Part shown: one piece after another, positions 49,020 through 57,321 of the stretch
How positions within the stretch are numbered: the first letter of the stretch is position 1
How the letters are laid out: every line of letters starts with the position of its first letter
Assembly: GCA_033065855.1 (NCBI GenBank)
Contig: JAVXUO010002247.1
Span: forward strand, 1 to 64,000
Length of the DNA: 64,000 nt
Direction of reading: 5' to 3'
Origin: Escallonia rubra
Lineage: Eukaryota; Streptophyta; Magnoliopsida; Escalloniales; Escalloniaceae
Made by a program: the position numbers and the translations under genes
The notes under the pieces: model-generated
The model's input: only the letters and a program-made list of their open reading frames with translations
Database searches by the model: none
What the model was told of the DNA's origin: nothing

Positions 49020-50130
49020 CCAAGTGAGACTGTTTCTGCTTGACCGTCCGCTATATAGTAAAGCGGACATAGATAGGGCCAAAAAAAACTAAGTGTTGGG
49101 GACTCTTCCTTCTGCTTGACTGTCCGCTACATAGGGCCCAAAAAAACTAAGTGTTGAGGACTCTTCCTTCTGCTTGACTGTCCGCTATATAGTATAGCGG
49201 ACATAGATAGGGCTGAAAATAAAACTAAGTGTTGGGGACTCATCCTACTGCTTGACTGACCGATATATAGTATAGCGGACATAGATAGGGCCCAAAATAA
49301 AACTAAATGTTGCTGACTCTTCCTTCTGCTTGACTGTCCGCTATATAGTATAGCGGACATAGATAGGGCCGAAAAAAAAACTAAGTGTTGGGGACTCTTC
49401 CTTCTGCTTGACTGTCCGCTATATAGTATAGCGGACATAGATATGGCCGAAAAAAAAACTAAGTGTTGGGGACTCTGTCTGTCCGCTATATAGTATACCG
49501 GACATAGAGAGGGCAAAAAAAAAAACTAAGTGTTGGGGACTCTTCCTTCTGCTTGACTGTCCGCTATATAGTATAGCGGACATAGATAGGGCTAAAAATA
49601 AAACTAACTGTTGGGGACTCTTGCTTCTGCTTGACTGTCGGCTATATAGTATAGCGGACATAGATATGGCCGAAAAAAAAACTAAGTGTTGGGGACTCTT
49701 CCTTCTGCTTGACTGTCCGCTATATAGTATACCGGACATAGATAGGGCCGAAAAAAAAACTAAGTGTTGGGGACTCTTCCTTCTGCTTGACTGTCCGCTA
49801 TATAGTATAGCAGACATAGATAGGGCCGAAAAAAAAACTAAGTGTTGGGGACTCTTCCTTCTGCTTGACTGTCCGCTATATAGTATAGCGGACATAGATA
49901 GGGCAAAAAAAAAACTAAGTGTTGGGGACTCTTCCTTCTGCTTGACGGTCCGCTATATAGTAAAGCGGACATAGATAGGGCCAAAAAAAAATTAAGTGTT
50001 GGGGATTCTTCCTTCTGCTTGACTGTCCGCTGTATAGTATAGCAGACATAGATAGGGCCCAAAAAAAAACTAAGTGTTGCTGACTATTCCTTCTGCTTGA
50101 TTGTCCGCTATATAGTATACCGGACGTATT
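49020..50130 (+). repeat. 78-bp tandem array downstream of PMD-ULP, 15 units
   Basis: Palindromes start near 49046, 49122, 49180, 49258, 49336, 49414, 49481, 49559, 49637, 49715, 49793, 49871, 49948, 50025 and 50103. The period is 78 bp except for two shortened units. A unit reads GTCCGCTATATAGTATAGCG plus GAC, then ATAGATAGGGCC, an A-tract, CTAAGTGTTGGGGACTC and TTCCTTCTGCTTGACT. The array begins about 240 bp after the ULP stop codon. Because 78 is a multiple of three, long repetitive frames stay open on both strands (26-residue repeats); I do not regard these as genes. Confidence 0.96.
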
Positions 50131-50139
50131 ATTTTTTTG

Positions 50140-50800
50140 GTTTTCCGAGGAAAGGCCTATTCGCGCACACTTTAGCGCCAAATTCATAACTTGCGAAAAA
50201 TATTGGAATTTTTTTTGTCACTTTTTTTTGGCTCATTGCCCCTTAGGCACGCTATATAAGCCCATTTCTATGAATTTTGGCAAAAATCGCGACAAATTAT
50301 TTTTTGATTTTCCTATTAAGGGCCCATTCGCGCACATTTTAGCGCCAAATTCATAGCTAGCGAAATATGTTGTAATTTTTTTTTGCTCATTGCACATTAG
50401 GCATGTTACTTAGGGGACTCTTCCTTCTGCTTGACTATCCGCTATATAGTTGGGGGACTCTTTCTGTTGTGATGTCCGCTTTACTATATAGCGGACATGC
50501 ATAGGACAAAAGAAAAATCAAGGTTTGGAAGGTCCCAATTATAGTATGGCGGATGTAGTTAGAAACATAAATTCCCAACATTTTACATGCTCCAAAAGAT
50601 GGGATTCGCTAATTAGAATGACATGTGGATAAGTGCCAGTTGGAATGAAATCCTAACAATGCAGTAGGAAGAGATATATATATCACTCTTCATTTGACAT
50701 ATACTCATCAGATAAGTACTGATCATTGGTTAAAATATTGTTTCTCTCGTTTGATTTGAGCTGCCTCCCACTAGCCTCGGCCATTTTTTCCGCAAGTTGA
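50140..50800. repeat. Direct repeat pair and isolated array-like units
   Basis: Segments 50149-50235 and 50325-50410 share 'ATTCGCGCACA', 'TTTAGCGCCAAATTCATA', 'GCTCATTGC' and 'TTAGGCA', about 170 bp apart. Two isolated palindrome units follow (near 50437 and 50472). The remainder to 50800 is AT-rich and non-coding. Confidence 0.75.
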
Positions 50801-50811
50801 AGCATGTAAAA

Positions 50812-51117
50812 TTATTTTCTTCGCAGTAATTTTCGGTTTTTCTCCTTACGTATTTGGCGCACTGCTTTCTTACACTGCTTAACATTACGCCTCGACATAC
50901 TAAGTGAACGACGTTGCGGCACAGGTGCCCTCAGCGTGGTGAGATCTTGGTGTAGTGCTTCTGATTCCTCAACTCGATATGCCCATTCTCTCCGTAAACC
51001 GCAATAATACTCTCTCGGGTCCGTGTACTTCACTTCTTTGTAGTCGTCGTTCCTTTCACACAACAACCACACAGTCTCGTGTCCCTGCAGACTAGAACTC
51101 CCAGGAACTCCTGCCAT
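50812..51117 (-). CDS. Small basic ORF of MULE B, function unknown
   Basis: An open frame of 101 residues starts at ATG 51117 (MAGVPGSSSLQGHE) and ends in a strongly basic tail (SRRNVKQCKKAVRQIRKEKN, then RKLLRRK). The middle part has 'EYYCGLRREWAYRVEESEAL' and is likely helical. I do not recognise the family. It faces away from the plus-strand ORF at 51503 across a 385-bp gap holding AT-rich TATA-like words, as in a divergent gene pair. Composition is less biased than in the neighbouring arrays. It could be an element-encoded accessory protein or a captured host fragment. No equivalent is left in MULE A. Confidence 0.5.
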   Translation of the reverse strand: MAGVPGSSSLQGHETVWLLCERNDDYKEVKYTDPREYYCGLRREWAYRVEESEALHQDLTTLRAPVPQRRSLSMSRRNVKQCKKAVRQIRKEKNRKLLRRK

Positions 51118-51502
51118 TTAACTTAGGCGGTTCTAATGCGATGAGCATGGCTAACATATATAAATAAGCCCACACACACATACACGATATATTGGTGTGA
51201 TAGCTACACAATAGTCTGTCCATCTCTGGTGACAAGACAAGTCTCTGGACATTGAAGATGACAATAGTTGGAGACAATAACATGCCCGTGTCATAAAGTT
51301 GACAAGTCTTTGGTGACAAGACAAGTCTCTTCTTGCACAAGACAAGTCTCTAGTCTATTGCAGAGGCTTGTCACATCTCATAAAGTTGAACCTGTAGCAT
51401 CTCATAAAGTGGTCCCGTTTCAAAGTATATATAAGTACATGCATTGCACGAAGGGCAAAGGGCATAGAGTGATATACTCCCAATTTCATAACAACTCTAG
51501 AA
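51118..51502. promoter_or_regulatory. Putative divergent promoter between two small MULE ORFs
   Basis: A TATATAAG box at about 51426-51434 lies some 70 bp before the plus-strand ATG. On the minus strand ATTTATATATG (about 51155-51165) lies about 40 bp before the ATG at 51117. The middle contains several direct and inverted copies of GACAAGTCTCT (51235-51345) and a repeated CATCTCATAAAGT (51375 and 51399). Promoter function is inferred. Confidence 0.4.
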
Positions 51503-51934
51503 ATGTCATATACTCCACGAGATATTTTTGAAGCAATGGGTCGTTACTGGGCGGGCGAAAATGAATTTCACTATTCTTTGCGTCCAAGTTTGCGTTACTC
51601 ATCAAGCTATGTTAATATATTACGTGCAGAATAGTCTTATCGGATGAATGAATATGAGGTCTTAGTAGCTGATTCACGGAGCATGAATATACCCATACCT
51701 CGACAAAAGGCAATCAACATGCCTCGAATTACGCACATGGAGCTTGAAAGGGCACTGCATCGAATACGTGAAGAAAATAATAGAATGAGAGTTCGTCAAA
51801 GTAGGCATAACTTACGTCGTATGGCACGTGATGCACATGAAGATGGCAATAACAATGAAGCACATGTATACTGGAACATGAGCTTCGAACTAGGATCTGT
51901 TTTCGATGCTCCACTTTCAGATGAAGATGACTGA
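51503..51934 (+). pseudogene. Second small ORF of MULE B, one internal stop, function unknown
   Basis: From ATG 51503 the frame reads MSYTPRDIFEAMGRYWAGE and continues 'FHYSLRPSLRYSSSYVN' to an in-frame TAG at about 51632. It then carries on in the same frame with 'MNEYEVLVADSRSMNIPIP', 'ITHMELERALHRIREENNR', an Arg/His-rich stretch and an acidic end (DAPLSDEDD). The total is 143 codons with one stop. The second part has a probable amphipathic helix or coiled coil. I do not recognise the family. Translation could start again at ATG 51644, giving 96 residues. It pairs divergently with the minus-strand ORF at 50812-51117. Confidence 0.5.
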
Positions 51935-51955
51935 AGATCAAGTTCTTCTAAGGCT

Positions 51956-52262
51956 ATAAGACCTCCGCTTAGGCCGGGGTTCGGGAAGGTCGGAACTAAG
52001 TGTCTGGTCCGTGCCAACCATTTTTTGGTCCAAGTTGCAGACAATGATCTGCACCACTATGACGTGAGATCCTCAGCTGTCCACTATATAGTATAGCGGA
52101 CAGCCCCGCAGAATACATGAACAAGCAGAAAGGTGCACAGCTGAGGATCTTACGTCATAGTGGTGCAGATCATTGTCTGCAACTTGGACCAGAAAATGGT
52201 TGGCACGAACCAGACACTTAGTTCCGACTTTCCCGAACCCCGGCCTAAGCGGAGGCCTTATG
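51956..52262. repeat. Foldback: 125-bp inverted arms, 56-bp spacer
   Basis: Left arm 51956-52080 and right arm 52137-52262 are complementary with only a handful of mismatches (both carry CCTCCGCTTAGGCC / GGCCTAAGCGGAGG at the outer end and CCTCAGCTGT / ACAGCTGAGG at the inner end). The 56-bp spacer begins with another member of the GTCC...GGAC palindrome family. A transcript through it would form a long near-perfect hairpin RNA. Confidence 0.95.
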
Positions 52263-52285
52263 TCTGCTATATAGTAGAGCTAGAC

Positions 52286-52394
52286 GTTGTAGCGTAATGC
52301 AGTTTTAATAAATTGGCGCCCGAAGACTTGTTTTAGCGACATTGTAGCATAATGTTGTTTTAATAAATTGGCACCCGAAGACTTGTTTTGGCGA
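52286..52394 (+). repeat. Tandem duplication of about 55 bp
   Basis: Two adjacent copies share 'GTAGC(G/A)TAATG', 'GTTTTAATAAATTGGC' and 'CCCGAAGACTTGTTTT'. Confidence 0.85.
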
Positions 52395-52550
52395 CAGAAT
52401 CAACAATCTCAATATCGATAAACAATAAATAACGTACGATTCACAATCAACGATCTAAATATATAGAGGGAATCTCAAACGGCACAATTAAGCGAGAAAA
52501 AATTTGGAAACATAATGAATAAGAACATAAATTCTTTTATTAATAATAAA

Positions 52551-53029
52551 TTAGGGTTCACATTGGGGGAAAGAAATTTTTTCACAAGCGCTCCGATCAA
52601 AGATTACAACTTGAAAAGCCCACTACCCAAGGTGTTCAAACACTACAAAGTCCGAGGCCATGCTGGCGCACGAAGACGGTCCAACCCTTTGCGACGGTCC
52701 AACCCTTTGCGAATTGCTTTTTTTGGGGTCAGCCGGGCTTCAGCTTGATTTCAACCTGCCATGCCCCCTTGCGGCTATATAATCTTGCACTGTCATGAAT
52801 TGTTGTAAATTGATTGGTAAAGGCTCCCGCTATGTCCTAACAAACACAATACAAAAAATAGGTTAGTTTTTAACCAAAAGATCAAACTTTTAACAGACAA
52901 AAATACAGAGAAAGAGGGATGGACTACAAGTTCATTCTCAAACCCCGGCATCATGACTTTGAAAAAGTGTTTGCCTGCCAGGTGCAAGTTGCCAATAAAA
53001 TCGTAGGTGGTCTCCGATCCAGAAGCCAT
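52551..53029 (-). pseudogene. Captured B3-domain protein gene inside MULE B
   Basis: The minus strand starts at ATG 53029 (MASGSETTYDFIGNL) and encodes the parts of one plant B3 DNA-binding domain in order. First comes 'HFFKVMMPGFENEL' (about 52965-52924). After an AG acceptor near 52840, 'FTNQFTTIHDSARLYSRKGA' and 'WQVEIKLKPG' follow. Next, 'GWTVFVRQHGL' (about 52685-52650), then in a shifted frame 'DFVVFEHLG', 'FQVVIFDRSACEKISF' and a TAA at 52551-52553. The pattern FFKV, W-V, GW-F--HGL, D-LVF, F-V-IF--S-CEK is the B3 fold. Frame breaks, a stop, and a duplicated GCAAAGGGTTGGACCGTC show decay. It is probably a host transcription-factor gene fragment picked up by the transposon. Confidence 0.8.
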
Positions 53030-53223
53030 CGAGGTCGGCGTTGAGGGGAGGACGGTGGTATCGCCGGAGTTAGTTGTCGCCGGAGATGTGGGTCACCGGA
53101 GATGTGGGTCGCCGTAGATGGGGCAGCCGGCCTGGGTTAGATGTTCGAGACAGAGAGAGTGCCCTCAGCGGACTGATAACAACTGATTGCCCGATATGAT
53201 TAATATATATAATAGGATAGAGT

Positions 53224-53700
53224 TATCCGCTACATTGTATAGTGGGCGTAAAAGAATACAAAAAGATTTTCTGCGATGAGGTCCGCTACATTGTATAGCG
53301 GACATAAAAGAAGGTATCAAGTTTTTCTGCGATCACGTCCGCTACATTGTATAGCAGACACAAAAGAAGGTATCAAGTTTTTCTGCGATGACGTCCGCCA
53401 CATTGTATTGCGGACATAAAACAAGACCAAAAGTTTTTCTGCGATTCCGTCCGCTACCTTGCATAGCGGACATAAAACAAGGCCAAAAGTTTTTCTGCGA
53501 TTCCGTCCGCTACATTGTATAGCGGACATAAAAGATGACCAAAAGTTTTTCTGCGATGACGTCCGCCACATTGTATAGCGGACATAAAACAAGACCAAAA
53601 GTTTTTCTGCGATTCCGTCTGCTACATTGTATAGCGGACATAAAAGAACAAAAATTAGGGCTCTGCATATCCGTCCGCTACATTGTATAACGGACAGGGC
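53224..53700 (-). repeat. 56-bp tandem array downstream of the transposase, nine units
   Basis: Palindromes start at 53225, 53281, 53337, 53393, 53449, 53505, 53561, 53617 and 53673, an exact 56-bp period. A unit reads GTCCGCTACATTGTATAGCG plus GAC, then ATAAAA, CAAGACCAAAAGTTTTTCTG and CGAT. The array begins about 140 bp beyond the transposase stop codon (53838). The unit differs from the 78-bp unit outside the palindrome. Confidence 0.96.
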
Positions 53701-53837
53701 TGACAAAAAAAAAAAAAAACTAAAGACTTTAGATTTGATTTCATGGCCTCTCATAGGTCCATCAGAAAAAAATTCCAGTATTCGGTTGAAAAATTATTAT
53801 CGAAAAATTATTACAAATGTCAAACTTATACAAAAAA

Positions 53838-56299
53838 TTAAAGGTCCACTGCAGCTTGTTCGTCCTCATCTTCGGCGTCATCTTCTTCCCCGTCTTGCAA
53901 ACCCCCTGAACTTATCCCCAGTGCCTTGTAATGGTTCCGCTTGTCGTGGTCGGTCATTTTGTTGCACAATGCACACCTTCGCAGCTTTTTAGGTTGAGTT
54001 GCCGTTTCAATAGAGCTTTTCATCCGCGTAGATCTCTTGCGGCCTTTCGTTTGTAATATAATTGGATCCAACAGCCAGATATCATTGTCGTCTTCCTCCC
54101 CCGGCTCGTCATCTTCTGACCCCATCGTAGGCTCGGTGTCAACCGCATTGGTGACGGAAGCTGCTTCCAACTGGTCGACGATGGGCTCTTGCTGCTGAGC
54201 TACCTCGAGGAGATGTTTATAACCGACCATTGTAGCAGCAGCCTTTACGGACAAACGGGTGAACATTGTCACCAGATGATTATACCGCAACGTCTCCAAT
54301 TCTTCAAAGTCAGTATACGGGTGCTCCGGAAAAGCAATGGTACCGTGCAACATGTTAGCACCTTTCGTCCACCGTGGCAAGACGTATTTATCGGGGATTG
54401 TCCTGATATTCTTCTGAGTGAAAAATTGCAGAATGTGTCTACACAGGATTTCGTGGAACTCAAACTTCTTGCAAACACATGTCACCGAGTCCGTCAATGT
54501 GTCGTGGCTCACCGTATACATTCTGCGCAGCTTCTCAGGAAGAGATCATTCACTAACGAATAAACCTTGTACTCACGCGTAGACTTTTCTACCACCTTGT
54601 TTATACAGTATCGTCCCAATGTCTGCAGCTCTACTTGGTATAGCAAGAATATCTCCTTCGTATAGACTTTGGCACCGTTCAGCTCCAGCGGGGTCTCAAG
54701 CAACCTTCTCCTCTGTTTGTATGTGGTTGCAAAGTCTGCAGCCCTTTCTTTCACGAACAACGACGCAACCGCTTTCTGTGCGGATGTGACGAAACTCTTC
54801 AAATTGGTAGCTGTACCCACGTAACTATCGAACGTGGCATTCATAGATTCACTCATGCCCGTCATTTTCATGCCCGCAGAAAAATGCCTCCTCGTGTAAA
54901 TGCCAATCCATTGCTCTTTGAGCTCGTACAAGTGCTGGAGTCACCCGTTGTCTTGCAATGAGTAATCCTCAACAAGCTTTTTCCACCTCTCCTCAAATCA
55001 CTTGAGCGAGGCTGTGAACGACAAAAGCTGATCGAATCAAACCAAAATCAAACTCGAGAGTTATTTGACCCGACGGTCAAATTAGAGAGTCAAATGACGT
55101 CCATCAAACTTAATCTAAGTTTCACTGTTTAAGTTGACAAGTGTATCGCAACTGATGCGTTAAGGTTTAAGAATCGTTAACGACTTGCTAACGCACGTGT
55201 CAAAATCCTGTTTAAAGTCTGAAAACTTTGCGTACACGTGATGCAAACGTTCGGGGTATTTGTTGCTTATGTGCCAAGTGCACAAGTTGTGTCGAGTATC
55301 TAGGAAGACGGTGGCAATAGCCTTCTTCATTGTCAAATCTTGATCGGTGATGATAACGTCGGGTGCTTTAAAGTTCATGGCTTCCAGCCACGCCCTAAAC
55401 AACCATTCAAAAGAACTCTCGCTCTCGTCCCTTAACAAGGCGAACCCGAACATGATGGAGTGATAATGATGATTGACCCCCGTGAAAGGGGCAAACGGCA
55501 TCGAGTACTTGTTGGTACGGTATGTGGTGTCGAAAGTCACGACATCCCCAAAATGCTTATAAGCAAGCCTCGAACGACCGTCGACCCAAAAAATTGTGCT
55601 AACTCGATGCTCGTCGTCAAGTTTATAATCGAAGGTAAACTGTGGGTCCTCCATCTGCATCCACTTCAATAGGCTCATTGTGGCTTGAGCATCATTGATG
55701 TCATACGCGGCTCGTCTATGGGTTTGGACCGCGTTACGAAAGTATATCGTGTTAAAGTTTAAATTTTGAATCCCTCCGGCCTGTTCCGCAAGACCATTTA
55801 TCACGTCGGTAGGTCCTCGCCGCGCATCGCTCATTGTGTGAATTAGGCTCTTCGCGACCTTACCCATCTTCTTGTGTTGATGCATCTGACTCACCTTAGA
55901 AGGGGTTACTAACGGGTGATTGTGTGCCAGTTCCAGGCTGCTAATAAGCCAATGATCTTGCTTGGCTTTATAGCTTACGAACATCTTGACCTGGCAATTC
56001 GTTCGCGCAAAGAAGTCCCGTCTTCTGCGCGAATATCCTATTTCGTCATCACTGTCCTCGTTGCCTACGCGTGTCTCATTTTGCACTGGGTTTCTGCCCC
56101 TATGGCACTCGTATAAGCGAGAGCATATCTTTTTCGTTATGTTGCTCATTCTTGAAGTCTTTATTCTAATGCCAAATCCAACCCTCAATGAATACGCTCG
56201 GAAACATTCTCCAGCTTCCTCCAATGTTTGAAAGGTTCATCCTAGATACAGATCATTAGCATTTACGGGGGTGTTGGCGCTCGACACGAAATCAGACAT
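53838..56299 (-). pseudogene. MULE/FAR1-type transposase of MULE B
   Basis: From ATG 56299 (MSDFVSSANTPVN) the frame meets a TGA after YLG (about 56238). It then continues as a FAR1-type DNA-binding domain ('EEAGECFRAYSLRVGFGIR' to 'LELAHNHPLV', about residues 25-135). The MULE transposase domain follows: 'HFGDVVTFDTTYRTNKYSMP' (first Asp), 'GFALLRDESESSFEWLFRAW', 'VIITDQDLTMKKAI' (second Asp) and 'HNLCTWHI'. After a 172-bp insertion (55000-55171), the helical region, SWIM finger (CVCKKFEFHEILCRHIL) and a CALCNKMTDHDKRNH zinc-knuckle-like tail with an acidic end complete it. A one-base loss near 54545 also breaks the frame. The protein would bind the TIRs and cut them; FAR1/FHY3 light-signalling factors are domesticated relatives. 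Confidence 0.93.
55000..55171 (+). mobile_element. 172-bp insertion in the transposase, with 4-bp flanking repeat
   Basis: The insert begins ACTTGAGCGAGGCTGTGAAC and ends ...GGTTTAAG. AATC occurs directly on both sides (54996-54999 and 55172-55175). An almost identical 172-bp segment (about two mismatches) lies at 61771-61942 with different flanks. The MULE A transposase lacks it. Ends CTTGAGC/CTTAAAC are weakly inverted. Superfamily not identified. Confidence 0.8.
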
Positions 56300-56309
56300 T
56301 GTGAAACAC

Positions 56310-57000
56310 GACCTATGTAGAAATATAGAATACGCTTAACAATCAAATCACGTTTTAAACTGAACATATTAACTAAACATGATCTTGACGAATAGACAAA
56401 TTTAAGATGACAAATATACCATGTACATAATCTCAAAAGTCTCCCATTTTGCTAACTATAGATTTTTCGGCAATGACAAATTCATCATGCCAAAATTACT
56501 AAGATAAATAGACAAATTCATCATGCCAAAATACAACAAACGTATCTCAAAAAATTCGAATTTAAATAGGATAAATGTGCCGAAGTTAGTGCCCCTCAAA
56601 AAAATCAAAATTAACTACAATAAACTTCTTTAAAGTTAACAAATTAATTTCTAGAACATCACAAGTTGATGAATAGAGTGACAAATTTCTAGAACATCAT
56701 CAAAAATCTATAATTTTTTGCTGAAAAAAATATATACTTTATCAGTCAATCCACCCAAAAAATATTTGAGATCAGAAACTTACCTTGCTTGACTGAAGAA
56801 GATTGAAACAAGTTTTACTCGAAGCTTGAGGGGAGTCGAAAATGGAAGCAAGTGAATCCGAAGGAGAAGAAAATTTTGCCGAAATAGTTGAGAATTAAGG
56901 AACTCCGGGGTATATGGGAAGAGACGTCCGCAATACTGTATAGCGGCAATTATTCCCGACACTGACACGTGCAGAAATAAAGACCTGACAAGAGAATCTC
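56310..57000. promoter_or_regulatory. Transposase upstream region and inner right end of MULE B
   Basis: AT-rich non-coding sequence between the transposase start and the right TIR, presumably its promoter and leader. A duplicated 'GACAAATTCATCATGCCAAA' lies near 56476 and 56512. A truncated stem of the terminal palindrome family (GTCCGCAATACTGTATAGCGG) is near 56926. Confidence 0.45.
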
Positions 57001-57005
57001 TTCCT

Positions 57006-57294
57006 TTTCGACGGGATAGGCCCTGACAGGTGTTAGCCTAATGACGTCCGCTACACAGTATCGCAGACGTCTTTATGCTGTCTCCCATCAGGACTTTAAT
57101 GTCGTCCGCGATACTGTATCGCGGACAGGCGCGAAGGGGCAAAAAGGTAAAAAGTCCCGTCCGCGATACTGTATGGCGGACGACTGACAGTTTTTGAAAA
57201 AGTCGCGATCTGGGCCGTCCATCTCTCAGGATGGACGGTCAGATCGCGCTTGCAACTTCTCCTATTTTGCTAACGCTCTCAACGGATCAGCTCC
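57006..57294 (-). repeat. MULE B right TIR
   Basis: Inverted counterpart of 44533-44829, ending ...CTCTCAACGGATCAGCTCC. It contains the same inner stem (GATCTGGGCCGTCCATC...) and three GTCCGC-type palindromes. Confidence 0.93.
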
Positions 57295-57295
57295 C

Positions 57296-57321
57296 ATATA
57301 TATATATATATATATATATAT
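57296..57321. repeat. (AT)n at right edge of MULE B
   Basis: About 12 AT repeats between the MULE B TIR and palindromic-end element 2. Confidence 0.95.

Larger units (their letters stand above)
44533..57294. mobile_element. MULE B: 12.8-kb Mutator-like element with PMD-ULP and transposase
   Basis: The ends are about 290-bp inverted repeats starting GGAGCTGATCCGTTGAGAGC. Order inside: TIR; PMD-ULP gene (plus strand); 78-bp array; small ORF (minus); small ORF (plus); 125-bp foldback; B3-domain capture (minus); 56-bp array; FAR1-type transposase gene (minus); TIR. The two large genes converge. The type corresponds to known plant MULEs that carry ULP protease genes. Both main genes have a few disabling changes, so this copy is recently dead, though proteins from a sister copy could still mobilise it. 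It is inserted in a TA microsatellite. Confidence 0.93.

Noticed and set aside
49127-49974. Long open frames with 26-residue repeats on both strands
   Set aside because: They follow directly from the 78-bp unit length of a non-coding palindrome array, occur on both strands and start and stop arbitrarily.
53317-53754. 145-residue minus-strand frame across the 56-bp array
   Set aside because: A repeat-driven frame in which the palindrome is translated in three alternating frames; no protein features.
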